The translations under genes were made by a program, and so were the position numbers. A model generated the notes under the pieces. That model saw only the letters and a list, made by a program, of their open reading frames with translations. It was not told the DNA's origin and did no database searches. From contig JAFAPC010000133.1 of assembly GCA_019247305.1 (NCBI GenBank), positions 1 to 64,000 on the forward strand: a DNA stretch of 64,000 nucleotides, read 5' to 3'. This document shows positions 27,246 through 35,989 of this stretch, in pieces (the first letter of the stretch is position 1; every line of letters begins with the position of its first letter). The stretch is from Pseudonocardiales bacterium. GTDB lineage: Bacteria > Actinomycetota > Actinomycetes > Mycobacteriales > Pseudonocardiaceae.

Positions 27246-29857
27246 ACCCGGTCACGGCTCGCCCCCGACCGATGCACGAGGGCTCAGCGGCCGCGCTGGC
27301 CGGGTTGGTCTTGGCCCAGCCGCTGTACCGCGCCGTCTGCGCCGACCCGTCGGCGCCGCTCATTGTCGCTGTCATCGGGCCTGGTGGGTACGGGAAGACC
27401 GCGCTGCTGGCCGCCCTGCGCCAGGCTTACCTGGCGGCAGGGGTGAGCGTCGTCGGGACGGACACGGCGGCTATCGGAGGCGCCGTGTCGCAGGATGTGG
27501 CCGTGCTGGTTGACGACGCCCACCAGCTGGTGGGCCCCGACCTGGAGCGGCTGCGCCGCCTGGCGCTGACCAGCGGCGTGCGGCTCGTCGTCGCGTACCG
27601 GCCCTGCCCATGCCCGCCCGAACTGGTCGAGCTGCAGGATGCGCTCGGCGCTCACCGGCCGCCGGTGCTGCTAGACCGGCTGGACCGACGTCAAACCCAG
27701 ATCCGCGGCGCGGCGCTGCTGGGCGAGACCCTGCCCGCGGCAGTGGTCGACCTGCTCTACGAGCAGACCAGCGGGGTGCCCAGGCTGATCGACCGGGTGG
27801 TGGAGGTACTCCGCACCGAAGGGAGGCTCAACGGTGACCTTCCCGAGCTGCCGGCGGAGGTCATCGCTCACGTTCGCCACGACCTCGACCGGCTTGCCCC
27901 GCAGCTACGCGCCTTGCTGCTCGCAGTGGGGCTCGGCGCAATCCCCGACCCCGACATCCTCGCTCAGGTGCTCACCCTCGATCTGACCGTGGTGACTGAC
28001 CTGCTGTCGATGGCGCACTCCAGTGGCCTCCTGCTGGGCGGGGGCCTGGGCGAGGAGGCCAGAGTGATCCCGCTGGTGCGACAGGCGCTGGTGGCTGGTG
28101 CCGCACCGGGCACCAGGCGGGTGATGCAGCGACTGGTGCTCGCCGCCCATCTCGACCGTGGCTGCCCTGTGCTGGAGGTGGCCCACCAGCTCGTTGAGGC
28201 CGGTGCCCGCGGCAGGGACCTCGCATCCGTCTTCGAAACAGCCGCCGACGCCGCCCTGGCCGAAGCGAGCGGGTCTGAGGCTGCGGCGCGGGCAGCGCAG
28301 CTCTATGCCCAGGCCGTCACCGCTGGAGCTGACCCGGTGTCGGTGGCTTCTCGGCGGGCCGAGGCAGCGGCTCTGGCCGGTGACCTGGACGGCGCGCTGC
28401 GCCTGGCCGACCAGGCGCTGTCCGACCCCTCGTGCCCCGATCTGGCCCGGGCTGGCAACGTCGCGGCCGCAGTCCTGGCCCGGCGCGGTCTGCTGGCGCG
28501 CAGCGCGGAGGTTTATCGCTGGATCGGCACCTCAGGAGTAGGTGCGGCGACCCCGCTGGCCGCGCTGGCGCTGCTCGGTACCGGGTCGCTGGCGCAGGCC
28601 CGGGAGGTGCTCGCCGCCTCCGACGGTGACCGGCCGCCGACGCTAGCGGCAGGGGCGGAGTCGTTGATGGCCACCGGCGTGCTGGAGTCGGTACTCGGCT
28701 CACCGCTGGCAACCCCGACGATGGCCCTGTCCACGTTGACCCGGGCCGCCGCGCTACTCGAACCGGGCGGACGAGCCGTGCTGCTCCCGGATACCCCGGC
28801 GGCGCTGGCGGCGATCGTGGCGCTGCATTGTGGAGAGCTCGATGTCGCCGTCTCGGTCCTGGAGCGGGCCCTGGCGTGCGACGCTGGCGGGTTGTGTGCC
28901 CGAGCCCGCCACCAGCTCCTGCTGGCCTGGACTGCGATGATCCGTGGTGACTCCGCGCTGGCCAGGCGCTGGGTGGCCCGCGCGGTCCCCGAATCGGGCA
29001 CCCTGGAACCGCGGGAGGAACTGTTCGCCGCTGCGCTGGCGGTCGGTCTGGCCCGGCGCGAGAGCGACATCCCCGCGCTGCACAGTGCCTGGGCAGCGGC
29101 CCGGGAAGCAATCGTCCGGCACCCGGCCGACTTGTTCGCCCTGTTGCCGCTGGGTGAGCTGGCCGTGGCCGCGGCTAGGCTCGGTGACGCTGACCGGGTG
29201 GCGCCGCACCTGGACCAGGCTCGGATTCTGCTGAAGCGGCTGGGTGATCCACCGCTGTGGGCCGCGCCGCTGCACTGGTACGGCCTGCATGCCGCGCTCC
29301 TGCGCGAGCAACCCAGTGCGGCTGAGCCGCACGCAGCGGCCTTGGTCACGGCGGCGAAGAGCCACCACTACGCCGCCGTGCTCGCGGTCGCCGGCCGCAC
29401 CTGGATGCGGGTGCTGGCCGGAGCGGTCGACCCCGCTGAGGTCGAGTCCGCCGCTCGGGGATTGCAGTCAATCGGGCTGGCCAACGACGGTTCCCGGTTG
29501 GCCGGACAGGCCGCGATCCGCACCACTGATCGCAAGGTCATGGTCACCCTGCTCGGATGTGCCCGAGCGCTGCAGGGCAGCGGCCCCGGCGCGACCGGTT
29601 CGTCGGTGGACGACGGGCCAACCGAACCGGTACCCCCCGGGCGCCCAGCCGGTCCAGCCATCCTGAGCGAGCGGGAGCGGGAGGTCGCCGAGCTCATCCT
29701 CACCGGACTGACCTACCGTCAGATCGGGGAACGGTTGTTTATCTCGGCCAAGACCGTGGAACACCATGTCGCCCGGATGCGCCAGCGATTGGACGTGACC
29801 ACCCGGGACGAGTTGTTCGCTCAACTGCGGATCTGCGTCGGAGATGCGGCGCTGTAG
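27242..29857 (+). CDS. large ATP-binding LuxR-family regulator, IniR-like
   Basis: An 871-residue MalT/LAL-type regulator. AAA/STAND ATPase at the N terminus with Walker A VIGPGGYGKTALL (about 43-56) and Walker B DVAVLVDDAHQLV; a long helical TPR-like middle; and a C-terminal LuxR helix-turn-helix (LSEREREVAELILTGLTYRQ, IGERLFISAKTVEHHVARM). A regulator of this size and type (Rv0339c, called IniR) adjoins iniBAC in mycobacteria, so I infer control of the divergent ini operon. Coupled to the Hsp70-like gene by a 4-base overlap. Confidence 0.87.
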   Translation: MNPVTARPRPMHEGSAAALAGLVLAQPLYRAVCADPSAPLIVAVIGPGGYGKTALLAALRQAYLAAGVSVVGTDTAAIGGAVSQDVAVLVDDAHQLVGPDLERLRRLALTSGVRLVVAYRPCPCPPELVELQDALGAHRPPVLLDRLDRRQTQIRGAALLGETLPAAVVDLLYEQTSGVPRLIDRVVEVLRTEGRLNGDLPELPAEVIAHVRHDLDRLAPQLRALLLAVGLGAIPDPDILAQVLTLDLTVVTDLLSMAHSSGLLLGGGLGEEARVIPLVRQALVAGAAPGTRRVMQRLVLAAHLDRGCPVLEVAHQLVEAGARGRDLASVFETAADAALAEASGSEAAARAAQLYAQAVTAGADPVSVASRRAEAAALAGDLDGALRLADQALSDPSCPDLARAGNVAAAVLARRGLLARSAEVYRWIGTSGVGAATPLAALALLGTGSLAQAREVLAASDGDRPPTLAAGAESLMATGVLESVLGSPLATPTMALSTLTRAAALLEPGGRAVLLPDTPAALAAIVALHCGELDVAVSVLERALACDAGGLCARARHQLLLAWTAMIRGDSALARRWVARAVPESGTLEPREELFAAALAVGLARRESDIPALHSAWAAAREAIVRHPADLFALLPLGELAVAAARLGDADRVAPHLDQARILLKRLGDPPLWAAPLHWYGLHAALLREQPSAAEPHAAALVTAAKSHHYAAVLAVAGRTWMRVLAGAVDPAEVESAARGLQSIGLANDGSRLAGQAAIRTTDRKVMVTLLGCARALQGSGPGATGSSVDDGPTEPVPPGRPAGPAILSEREREVAELILTGLTYRQIGERLFISAKTVEHHVARMRQRLDVTTRDELFAQLRICVGDAAL

Positions 29858-29870
29858 TCCGGTACCTACC

Positions 29871-29975
29871 GAGGCTGCACCGTTGCTCCAGCACGACAAC
29901 CTCATGACCAGCGCGCACCAGCATCAGCGACGCGAACAAGCCCGCCGCCCCCGCGCCGACAATGGCGACTTTCAC
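29871..29975 (-). pseudogene. N-terminal stub of an FAD-dependent oxidoreductase
   Basis: From ATG 29975 the frame reads MKVAIVGAGAAGLFASLMLV then RAGHEVVVLEQR, the Rossmann beta-alpha-beta of FAD monooxygenases with GxGxxG and the ribose-binding Glu. Homology ends after about 34 residues, at the 3' end of the LuxR-type gene; the remaining frame is its antisense. The rest of the enzyme has been deleted. Confidence 0.7.
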
Positions 29976-30171
29976 CGCAGCTTCCTTCAGTATTTATGTG
30001 GATGACCTATCACATACGGCCACCAGCCACCGGTCGCTCACACCCGCTCTATCTCGGTATCGCCAGCACGCCGAGTTTTTCCTGGTCCGGTGGGTATATC
30101 TCCCTTTGGGCTCAGCAATGAGCTTCAGATATCGCTTACGGAGGTTGAGGCGGTGACTGAGCGCGATACAC

Positions 30172-31665
30172 TCATGACTCTTCCTTGACAATAGTTGAAC
30201 GCTGAGCGACGTGTCGGTATTGCTCGTGAAACTCGCGAACACAGGCTAGTTTCGGATAGCGGCTCACCAGTGCTCGATCCAGGTCGCGGACGTGCGCCAC
30301 CAGCGGCACGACCATGCGTGTTGACGTCAATGCCTGACTACCGAGGACCACAGCATCGTCGGGTCTGCCTAGTCCCGCCAGCGACGTGGCGAGGACAAAC
30401 CTAGTCTGCGCCTGCGCGTATGGTGATCTACTGTCCGGGGGCGCTGACTCGAGCGCTGCGAGGGCCGCTTCGCCTTGCGTCCGGGCTATCTCGAAATCAC
30501 CCAGCCAGAGGTAGGCGGACGCCGGATAGGCGGCCATGGCGTAGGACGCATGAAAGCCTGTGTCCTTCGTGAACCGGCGGGGCGCTCTCGCTGGCAGTCG
30601 CGCATACAGCTGCTGGGCTTCACCGAAGAGTGCTTTGCAGGGTTCCCGCTGGCCCAACCGGGCATAGGCCCGAGCCGCATGCGCGTAGAGCCGAACAGCC
30701 AGCGGATGGCTGGCCGACATCTTGGCAATGCCATGCATGGCAGCCTCGGCTGCCCGGTCCGGATCCTCCGAGCCTAGGGCGATGGCCGCCATGGCGTGGG
30801 CCGCCCAGCCGCACAGTTCACCGTGTCCGGCTTCGTCGGCGTAGGTGTAGCTGTCCAGGGCGTATGCCTGCGCGGTGCGGAAATTGCCGAGATCGTAGGC
30901 CAGCCAGGCCAATAGTTCTGACAAACACGCGGCATGGACGTAGAGCTCCTGCAACTCTTTCAGGGTATGGTGACCACGGATCAGCTCATCAACTCGGGAC
31001 CGATAAACGCGGGCCACAATGAACTGCTCATCGGGTGAGTCCTTCATATAGGCCCGGTTGAGGTCACTCACCACCACCTCGAGATGGTCAAGCGTGCCCT
31101 GTCCCACCGCTGACAACGCAGTGAGTTGGGTGAACTCCAACGCTTCGGCCGCAGCATCAGACAACACCCTGTCCAGGATGTCGGGAGTAACGGCGACAGC
31201 AAGACCCAACTTGAGAGTCTCCCGTCGCTGTGGTGTGCCACCTTCCTCAGGAACTGCAGGCAGCCGATCAGCCGAGCCGTCATTACACTCCTGCTCAGAC
31301 CGCACCGGCGACGCCGCGGTGAGCTGTTCGGTGGTGGCCTGGGCTTTGTGCTCGCCGCCTGGGTGCGCTGTCGCTAGCGGGCGGGTGAGTTTGGCTACCG
31401 AGTCGAACCCGAGTTCCGCTGGTGTGGCGTTTAACACGGCACACAAGGCATCGACATAGAGTCGCTGGGGGCATCGGACACTGCCGCGTTCGAGTTTGCC
31501 GAGGTGGTTGGCGTCGAAGGCGACATCGCGGCCCTTGTCGTCGTGCTCAGCGATCCACTGCGCGACGGCGTCCGCTACTTCCTCGCGGGCCATGTACGCC
31601 TGGGGGCACTGGCGGGAGGGAGTGCGTTCGCGGGCCGCGCGAAGCAAACGGTTCGGCTCAGCCAC
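30172..31665 (-). CDS. XRE/TPR-type transcriptional regulator
   Basis: A 497-residue protein of a common actinobacterial class: LLRAARERTPSRQCPQAYMA, AREEVADAVAQWI, DANHLGKLERGSVRCPQRLY (DNA-binding helix-turn-helix), a linker, then a TPR-like helical domain from about residue 150 (LYVHAACLSELLAWLAYDLG, AAMHGIAKMSASHPLAVRLY, RFVLATSLAGLGRPDDAVVL). These proteins resemble NsdA-like regulators of Streptomyces differentiation; targets are unknown. GTG 31665 follows AAGGGTGAT. It is intact although both flanks are decayed. Confidence 0.82.
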   Translation of the reverse strand: MAEPNRLLRAARERTPSRQCPQAYMAREEVADAVAQWIAEHDDKGRDVAFDANHLGKLERGSVRCPQRLYVDALCAVLNATPAELGFDSVAKLTRPLATAHPGGEHKAQATTEQLTAASPVRSEQECNDGSADRLPAVPEEGGTPQRRETLKLGLAVAVTPDILDRVLSDAAAEALEFTQLTALSAVGQGTLDHLEVVVSDLNRAYMKDSPDEQFIVARVYRSRVDELIRGHHTLKELQELYVHAACLSELLAWLAYDLGNFRTAQAYALDSYTYADEAGHGELCGWAAHAMAAIALGSEDPDRAAEAAMHGIAKMSASHPLAVRLYAHAARAYARLGQREPCKALFGEAQQLYARLPARAPRRFTKDTGFHASYAMAAYPASAYLWLGDFEIARTQGEAALAALESAPPDSRSPYAQAQTRFVLATSLAGLGRPDDAVVLGSQALTSTRMVVPLVAHVRDLDRALVSRYPKLACVREFHEQYRHVAQRSTIVKEES

Positions 31666-31810
31666 AGCAGATCACCCTTCTGTCGATAGTGACCATTCCA
31701 TCGTCCTTCCCGCGCAGTTCCCTGACACTTCCCACCCGGCTCTGCGCTCGATTATTCACCCTACGTTATGAGCACATCGGAGACCTCTCCAGGGTTCCTC
31801 GCTGTATCAA

Positions 31811-31900
31811 GAGGCTTATTCAGCGATCTTGATCGACGGCTGATCGTTGCAGCTCAGCAGGTGTCTCACAAGATCGATAGTGCCGCCCTGAATAAGCCTC
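31811..31900. repeat. 90-bp element bounded by 13-bp inverted repeats
   Basis: GAGGCTTATTCAG (31811-31823) and its exact complement CTGAATAAGCCTC (31888-31900) bound 64 bases that contain further partial pairing (GATCTTGATCG with AAGATCGAT). It lies between the XRE/TPR gene and the ACR3 remnant. It could be a small non-autonomous transposon or the footprint of an insertion sequence. Confidence 0.5.
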
Positions 31901-32119
31901 CAAGTTGGTTTGTTGATCAAGTGTGTGTGGTTCCGGCGTGGCGGGTTGAGGAAGGGGTGAGTGTTTCGTTGGGCGTGACTGTCCGTGATGGTCGTGTAGC
32001 AGGGGGTTGTAGGGGTATGGATGAGTTGGGGTTGTTCACGGTGGCGTTGGGACTGAGCGGGCTGTGGCGGGTGGTCCGGACCGAGTTCGACCCCCGAGGC
32101 CGAGGCCGCCCAGCTGGGT

Positions 32120-32619
32120 CTGCCCAGCACGCCGGACGCAAGCACTTGGAACACCGAGTTCACCGCGACCAGCACGGCGTCGGCTTTGCGGTCGCCGCAG
32201 GCGAAACCGTTTCAAATGACGACCATCGCGATGCAGCGCGCTAGGCTGACGATGATCAGTCCCGTGCGGCAAGCGGGCAGATCCGGTAGTAACAGTCAGG
32301 CCAGGGCGAACATCTACGGCCGGGCCGATGAGCCCCTTCAACACCAGCGACGGCACGAGCAGCCGCCGGTCATAGCGGGCCTTGGCCTACACCGGATAAT
32401 CATTATTAGCAGGCCAGCCCTGATCGACACCGACGTTCCCTCGATCGCCACCGAATTCAGCGCACCGGCCGGCTCGGGAATTCGCCGTCCGGCGAGCAGG
32501 CCGACCGCCATTGCTGCGACGGTCCACACCAGCAGGAACCGGTCCAGCAGGGACAGCTTGTCGGCGACCCCAGTGACACGAGCCGGGACGCGGGCCACCG
32601 CCAAGTCCGTCACGGTCAC
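32120..32619 (-). pseudogene. ACR3-type arsenite efflux pump remnant
   Basis: From GTG 32619 the frame gives LSLLDRFLLVWTVAAMAVG, then LLAGRRIPEPAGALN and VAIEGTSVSIRAGLLIM, the first two membrane helices of ACR3 permeases. It then shifts: YPV-stop-AKARYDRRLLVPSLVLK in a second frame, and LVAVNSVFQVLASGVLG in a third. At least two frameshifts and one nonsense codon are present and the protein is cut before its last helices. A broken arsR-type gene lies just upstream. Confidence 0.7.
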
Positions 32620-32664
32620 GCCGGCACCGTCCGCGCATCGCTGGGCACCAGCACTCCGTACAGG

Positions 32665-32810
32665 TTAGGTCAACAGTTGCGGCTCGATGCGGTAATACAT
32701 CAATACATCCAGGTGCCGCGCCGCTCGCCGGCGATCAGCCCGGCCACGGGCAGCACCTTCAAGTGGTGGGAGATGGTCGGCCCGGTCAGCTCGAACGCCC
32801 CTGTAGAGCG
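32665..32810 (-). pseudogene. ArsR-family repressor remnant
   Basis: On the minus strand from about 32810 one frame reads FELTGPTISHHLKVLPVAGL, IAGERRGTWMY, the recognition helix and wing of an arsenic repressor. A short duplication (TGTATTGATGTATT) then breaks the frame and YYRIEPQLLT continues in another. The N-terminal third is missing. Together with the adjacent ACR3 remnant it marks a dead arsenic-resistance operon. Confidence 0.65.
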
Positions 32811-33020
32811 ACAGCAAAACGACAGTGCTCGGGCGCCATAAAAATGGCAGTGACGCTGTCGGTTTTTCGGTCACCGCTGGCTTCCCACCGCCGGTCGAGG
32901 GACGAGGTGCTGAGGGACAGCTCAGCGTCAGCTGGTGAGCGCGGAGATACTGACGCGCCTCGCGCGGATTAACGTGAGTTCGTGGGTACTATGGTCGCCT
33001 GCTATCAGGGAGATGGACCA

Positions 33021-34535
33021 GTGAGCACGCACGCCGATCCCGGAGACCCCGCGATCTCCGAGGATCTGCGCCTGGACAAGGATGTTCGGGCGCGGCTGCG
33101 GGCCGTCGTGTTGGACGCTAACGCCTATGGCCGTGGACGGCCCAATCTCGCGAGCCTGACCGCGTTGGCAGCACGCTTGCGCTCAGTGGGTATCCAGACC
33201 TGGGTGCCTGAACCGGTGGCGTGGGAATGGGCACAGCACCTGGCCGGGGACTGGGCTGAAGCAGTCGCTGGTGCCGAGAGGAACAATGGCCGCCTGCGTG
33301 GAGCCGGACTGGAGCCTTTGACTTCGCCTTATGCCGATGAAAACGCCGTAGTCGAGGCGTTTTTGGACACGTTAGCCGCCACCTCGAACGTCACGATTGT
33401 GCCGCTGACCGGCGAAAGTGCCATGGGCGGTCTGCGCGATCAGATCCTGCAGCGCGGGCCAGCCACCAGCAAGGGAGGTACCAAGACCGGCGCTAGCGAC
33501 TCGGCGTGGCTGCGTGATGTCATCGCCGCCGCCGGGGCTTCGACCGAGCCGTTGCTGCTGGTCAGCGAAGATAAGGCGCTGGTTAGGGCGTGCCAGGAGT
33601 GGGGCTTCGCGCTACCGGTGATGCGCACTCTGGCCCAACTGCGCGCCACGCTGTTCGACGTCGAACTGGACACTGGCGACGCGTCCTGGATCGTGCTGCG
33701 CTATCTTGCCGCGAACCTGCCCGGCGACCTGGGCATAGATGGCTCGTTGCCCATCGGCAACACCTCGGACCTGGTCAAGGCCATCGCCGACGACCCTGAG
33801 GGGTGGCCTGAGAGCGAGGTTACTGGCGCTCGGCTGACCCGCCTGACGGCGGTTGCCGGCATCGAGAAGATCACTGTCGAACAGGCCGACGTCGGAGAAC
33901 ATCCGGATGAACACGAACCGGTCACGCGCACCGTGATGGCCACGGTGTATTTCCTGGCCGAGGGCACCGCTTCGGTCACGCTGCTCCACGGCGACCACCC
34001 CGTCTATCGGTACACGCCCACCTATCAGGGCCTTCTCATTGCCGCCACACTTGCGTTCGAACTGGCTGACCAGAGGGTCACTGCGGTCCGCGCCGAACAG
34101 GATGCTCGGGTGTTTCTCCCCGAAAGCGCTGTCAGCGACCCCCTGGACGCCTTGAGCGCGTTGCAGGACGCACTGTTGGCAGTCCCCGGACTGAGATGGC
34201 TGCCCGAGGGCTGGACGGCCGATCACTGCGGCGAGCTGGAGTTCCTTGTGGAGGTGCCCGGTGTCGAAGACGACAGGCGGCTAACGGTGCGTTGGAGCTG
34301 CGACGAGGAACTGCACGCAAGCATCCAACTAGGGGACGGGTTAACCGGCCACCTGGGCAATGTCGAGCTGACCACCGACTACGACTCCGATGCTTTTATA
34401 ATGCATGGGGACGATGGTTATCCGGTCCATGCCTACCCGCCGCACAGGGTCGTGGTTACCGGAGACCGCCTGGAGCTGGGCAACCCTGTGTGGTCAATCG
34501 CAGTGTGGATCATCGCCAAGCTCACCCAGTCTTAA
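33021..34535 (+). CDS. PIN-like domain protein with an unrecognised C-terminal domain
   Basis: 504 residues from GTG 33021 (GGGAGA eight bases upstream; earlier in-frame starts exist). Residues about 25-200 look like a PIN nuclease: RAVVLDANAYGRG (D32), VPEPVAWEWAQHL (E64/E69), TGASDSAWLRDVI (D160) and LLLVSEDKALVRA (D184), an arrangement of acidic residues suited to two metal ions. The C-terminal 300 residues are predicted mostly beta and match nothing I know. The gene stands alone with no antitoxin-sized neighbour, so a classical VapBC pair is unlikely. A large stand-alone PIN protein in accessory DNA could be a defence or stress nuclease (inference). Confidence 0.72.
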   Translation: MSTHADPGDPAISEDLRLDKDVRARLRAVVLDANAYGRGRPNLASLTALAARLRSVGIQTWVPEPVAWEWAQHLAGDWAEAVAGAERNNGRLRGAGLEPLTSPYADENAVVEAFLDTLAATSNVTIVPLTGESAMGGLRDQILQRGPATSKGGTKTGASDSAWLRDVIAAAGASTEPLLLVSEDKALVRACQEWGFALPVMRTLAQLRATLFDVELDTGDASWIVLRYLAANLPGDLGIDGSLPIGNTSDLVKAIADDPEGWPESEVTGARLTRLTAVAGIEKITVEQADVGEHPDEHEPVTRTVMATVYFLAEGTASVTLLHGDHPVYRYTPTYQGLLIAATLAFELADQRVTAVRAEQDARVFLPESAVSDPLDALSALQDALLAVPGLRWLPEGWTADHCGELEFLVEVPGVEDDRRLTVRWSCDEELHASIQLGDGLTGHLGNVELTTDYDSDAFIMHGDDGYPVHAYPPHRVVVTGDRLELGNPVWSIAVWIIAKLTQS

Positions 34536-34655
34536 GCTACGGCCACCGACTTGCAGTTCGGTTTGCCCGCTCACACTGCGCCGCGAGCCACCTCACGGCT
34601 ACGTCGTCGCGTCTCGAGCCCAAGCTGTGTGTTAAGGGCCGTAGGATCCGTACCC

Positions 34656-35825
34656 ATGAATGCGGTACAGGTCTGGGTTGCTTCGGTGGCGTCATTACCA
34701 TCGCGCTTCACCACCACCACCACCACCACCACCACCACCACTAGTATCGTAGCGCCTGTGCGGCCGTCGCCGATCATGCCGCCGGCCGACTCTAGACTCC
34801 AGATAGCGACTTTGATCGTCGCTGCTATGGCCGTGCTCGCTAGTGCCGTCAGTATCTACTTCGTCCGCAAGACCGAAAAAGAGACGACGTCCGCATCTTG
34901 CAAGCTAGCCGATGCTGCAGAAATGAACGCGAAGGCGGCCGATCGTGCCGCAACGGCGAGCGAGGCAAGCGCGGCAGCGGCCGACAAGAACGCGCAGGCC
35001 GCTGAGGATTCCGTATCCCTGAGCGCTCAGACAGCCGAAGCCGTCGGCAGCCGCGCGGCAGCCGATGCGCTGGCCAAGCGTTACCAGGACGCAGCGGAAC
35101 AGTTGGGTCACGAACGTGCCACTGTCCGAATCGCCGGCGTCCATGCGATGGCCCGGCTGGCTGACGACTGGGTTGAACAGCGTCAAGCATGCATCGATGT
35201 TCTATGTTCGTACCTGCGTATGCCATGGCTGTCGACCGGCAACGTACCCAACGACGTCGGCGACCTTGAGGTCCGCCGCTCGATCGGCTTTGTGGTAAGG
35301 CGGCATCTCGTACCGGGCGCCGGTCCAGTGAGCTGAAGTGATTTTAGGTTCGACTTCTCGGGCGCTCGATTGATCGATCTGTCGTTCAGTGGTGCCAGCC
35401 TGACCCACAAGGTAGATTTCCGACGCGCCACGTTCGAGGGCGTGTACGACCTCTACGACATCGAGGTGCCTGAGGGCGCCGACTTCTCTGGCTGCCGCGT
35501 TGTGGGCCGACTGAATATCTCGCTGCATGTTCGGGCTGACCTGAACTTCGAGCATGCACGCATCGATGAAAATGGATGGCTGGACATAGATACCTACTCG
35601 ATCGCCCCCGGTGTCGAGTTGTTGCTGAATGATAGTCAGATCGGATGCAGGCTAGAGCTCAAGTACGCGGTGTCCGAGGAGTCACAGGGATTGATCGCCA
35701 TGAACCGTCTCCAGATCGATTTGGGGATGCGGTTATCTACGTCGCCACACTTTCGCAGCCGACGCGAAAGCCAATCACCGATCCTCATGTTCCTCGGATT
35801 AGCGCCTCGCTGTGGAAGACCTTAG
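34656..35825 (+). pseudogene. membrane-anchored pentapeptide-like protein interrupted by an in-frame TGA
   Basis: From ATG 34656 the product has a Thr run, a membrane segment (LQIATLIVAAMAVLASAVSI), an Ala-rich coiled coil (AEMNAKAADRAATASEASAA) and a conserved block (RYQDAAEQLGHERATVRIAG, VHAMARLADDW). It stops at TGA 35334-35336 after GAGPVS. The same frame goes on SDFRFDFSGARLIDLSFSGA through pentapeptide-like repeats (DFRRATFEG, ADFSGCRV) to 35825. Family proteins have Trp at this point, so TGG to TGA is likely. The first part could still be made as a 226-residue protein. Confidence 0.65.
34709..34742 (+). repeat. CAC trinucleotide run
   Basis: About eleven uninterrupted ACC/CAC units near the 5' end of the pentapeptide-like gene, read as a poly-Thr run in its frame (poly-His in another). 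Length changes in units of three would keep the frame; other slips would switch it off. Confidence 0.9.
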
Positions 35826-35989
35826 CTGCCGCGTCAGTTTTTTGCCAGACATGGTTACCCAGGCAGTCCGGGGCGCATTGGTACTCCCGACAGCACAGCC
35901 ACTCTCAAATTCAACTAGACAACCCAGCTACTAAGTTTCGACCGCTGACCCGGCAAGCTCATCTGCGTCATGTCGCCGAGTACCTGAAC

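Noticed and set aside
31768-32244. 158-codon plus-strand frame across the inverted-repeat element
   Set aside because: No recognisable domain; it crosses the repeat and runs antisense to the ACR3 remnant.
34196-34744. His-tag-like frame ending in a His run
   Set aside because: It reads the CAC microsatellite in another frame, over the 3' end of the PIN-like gene; no family features.
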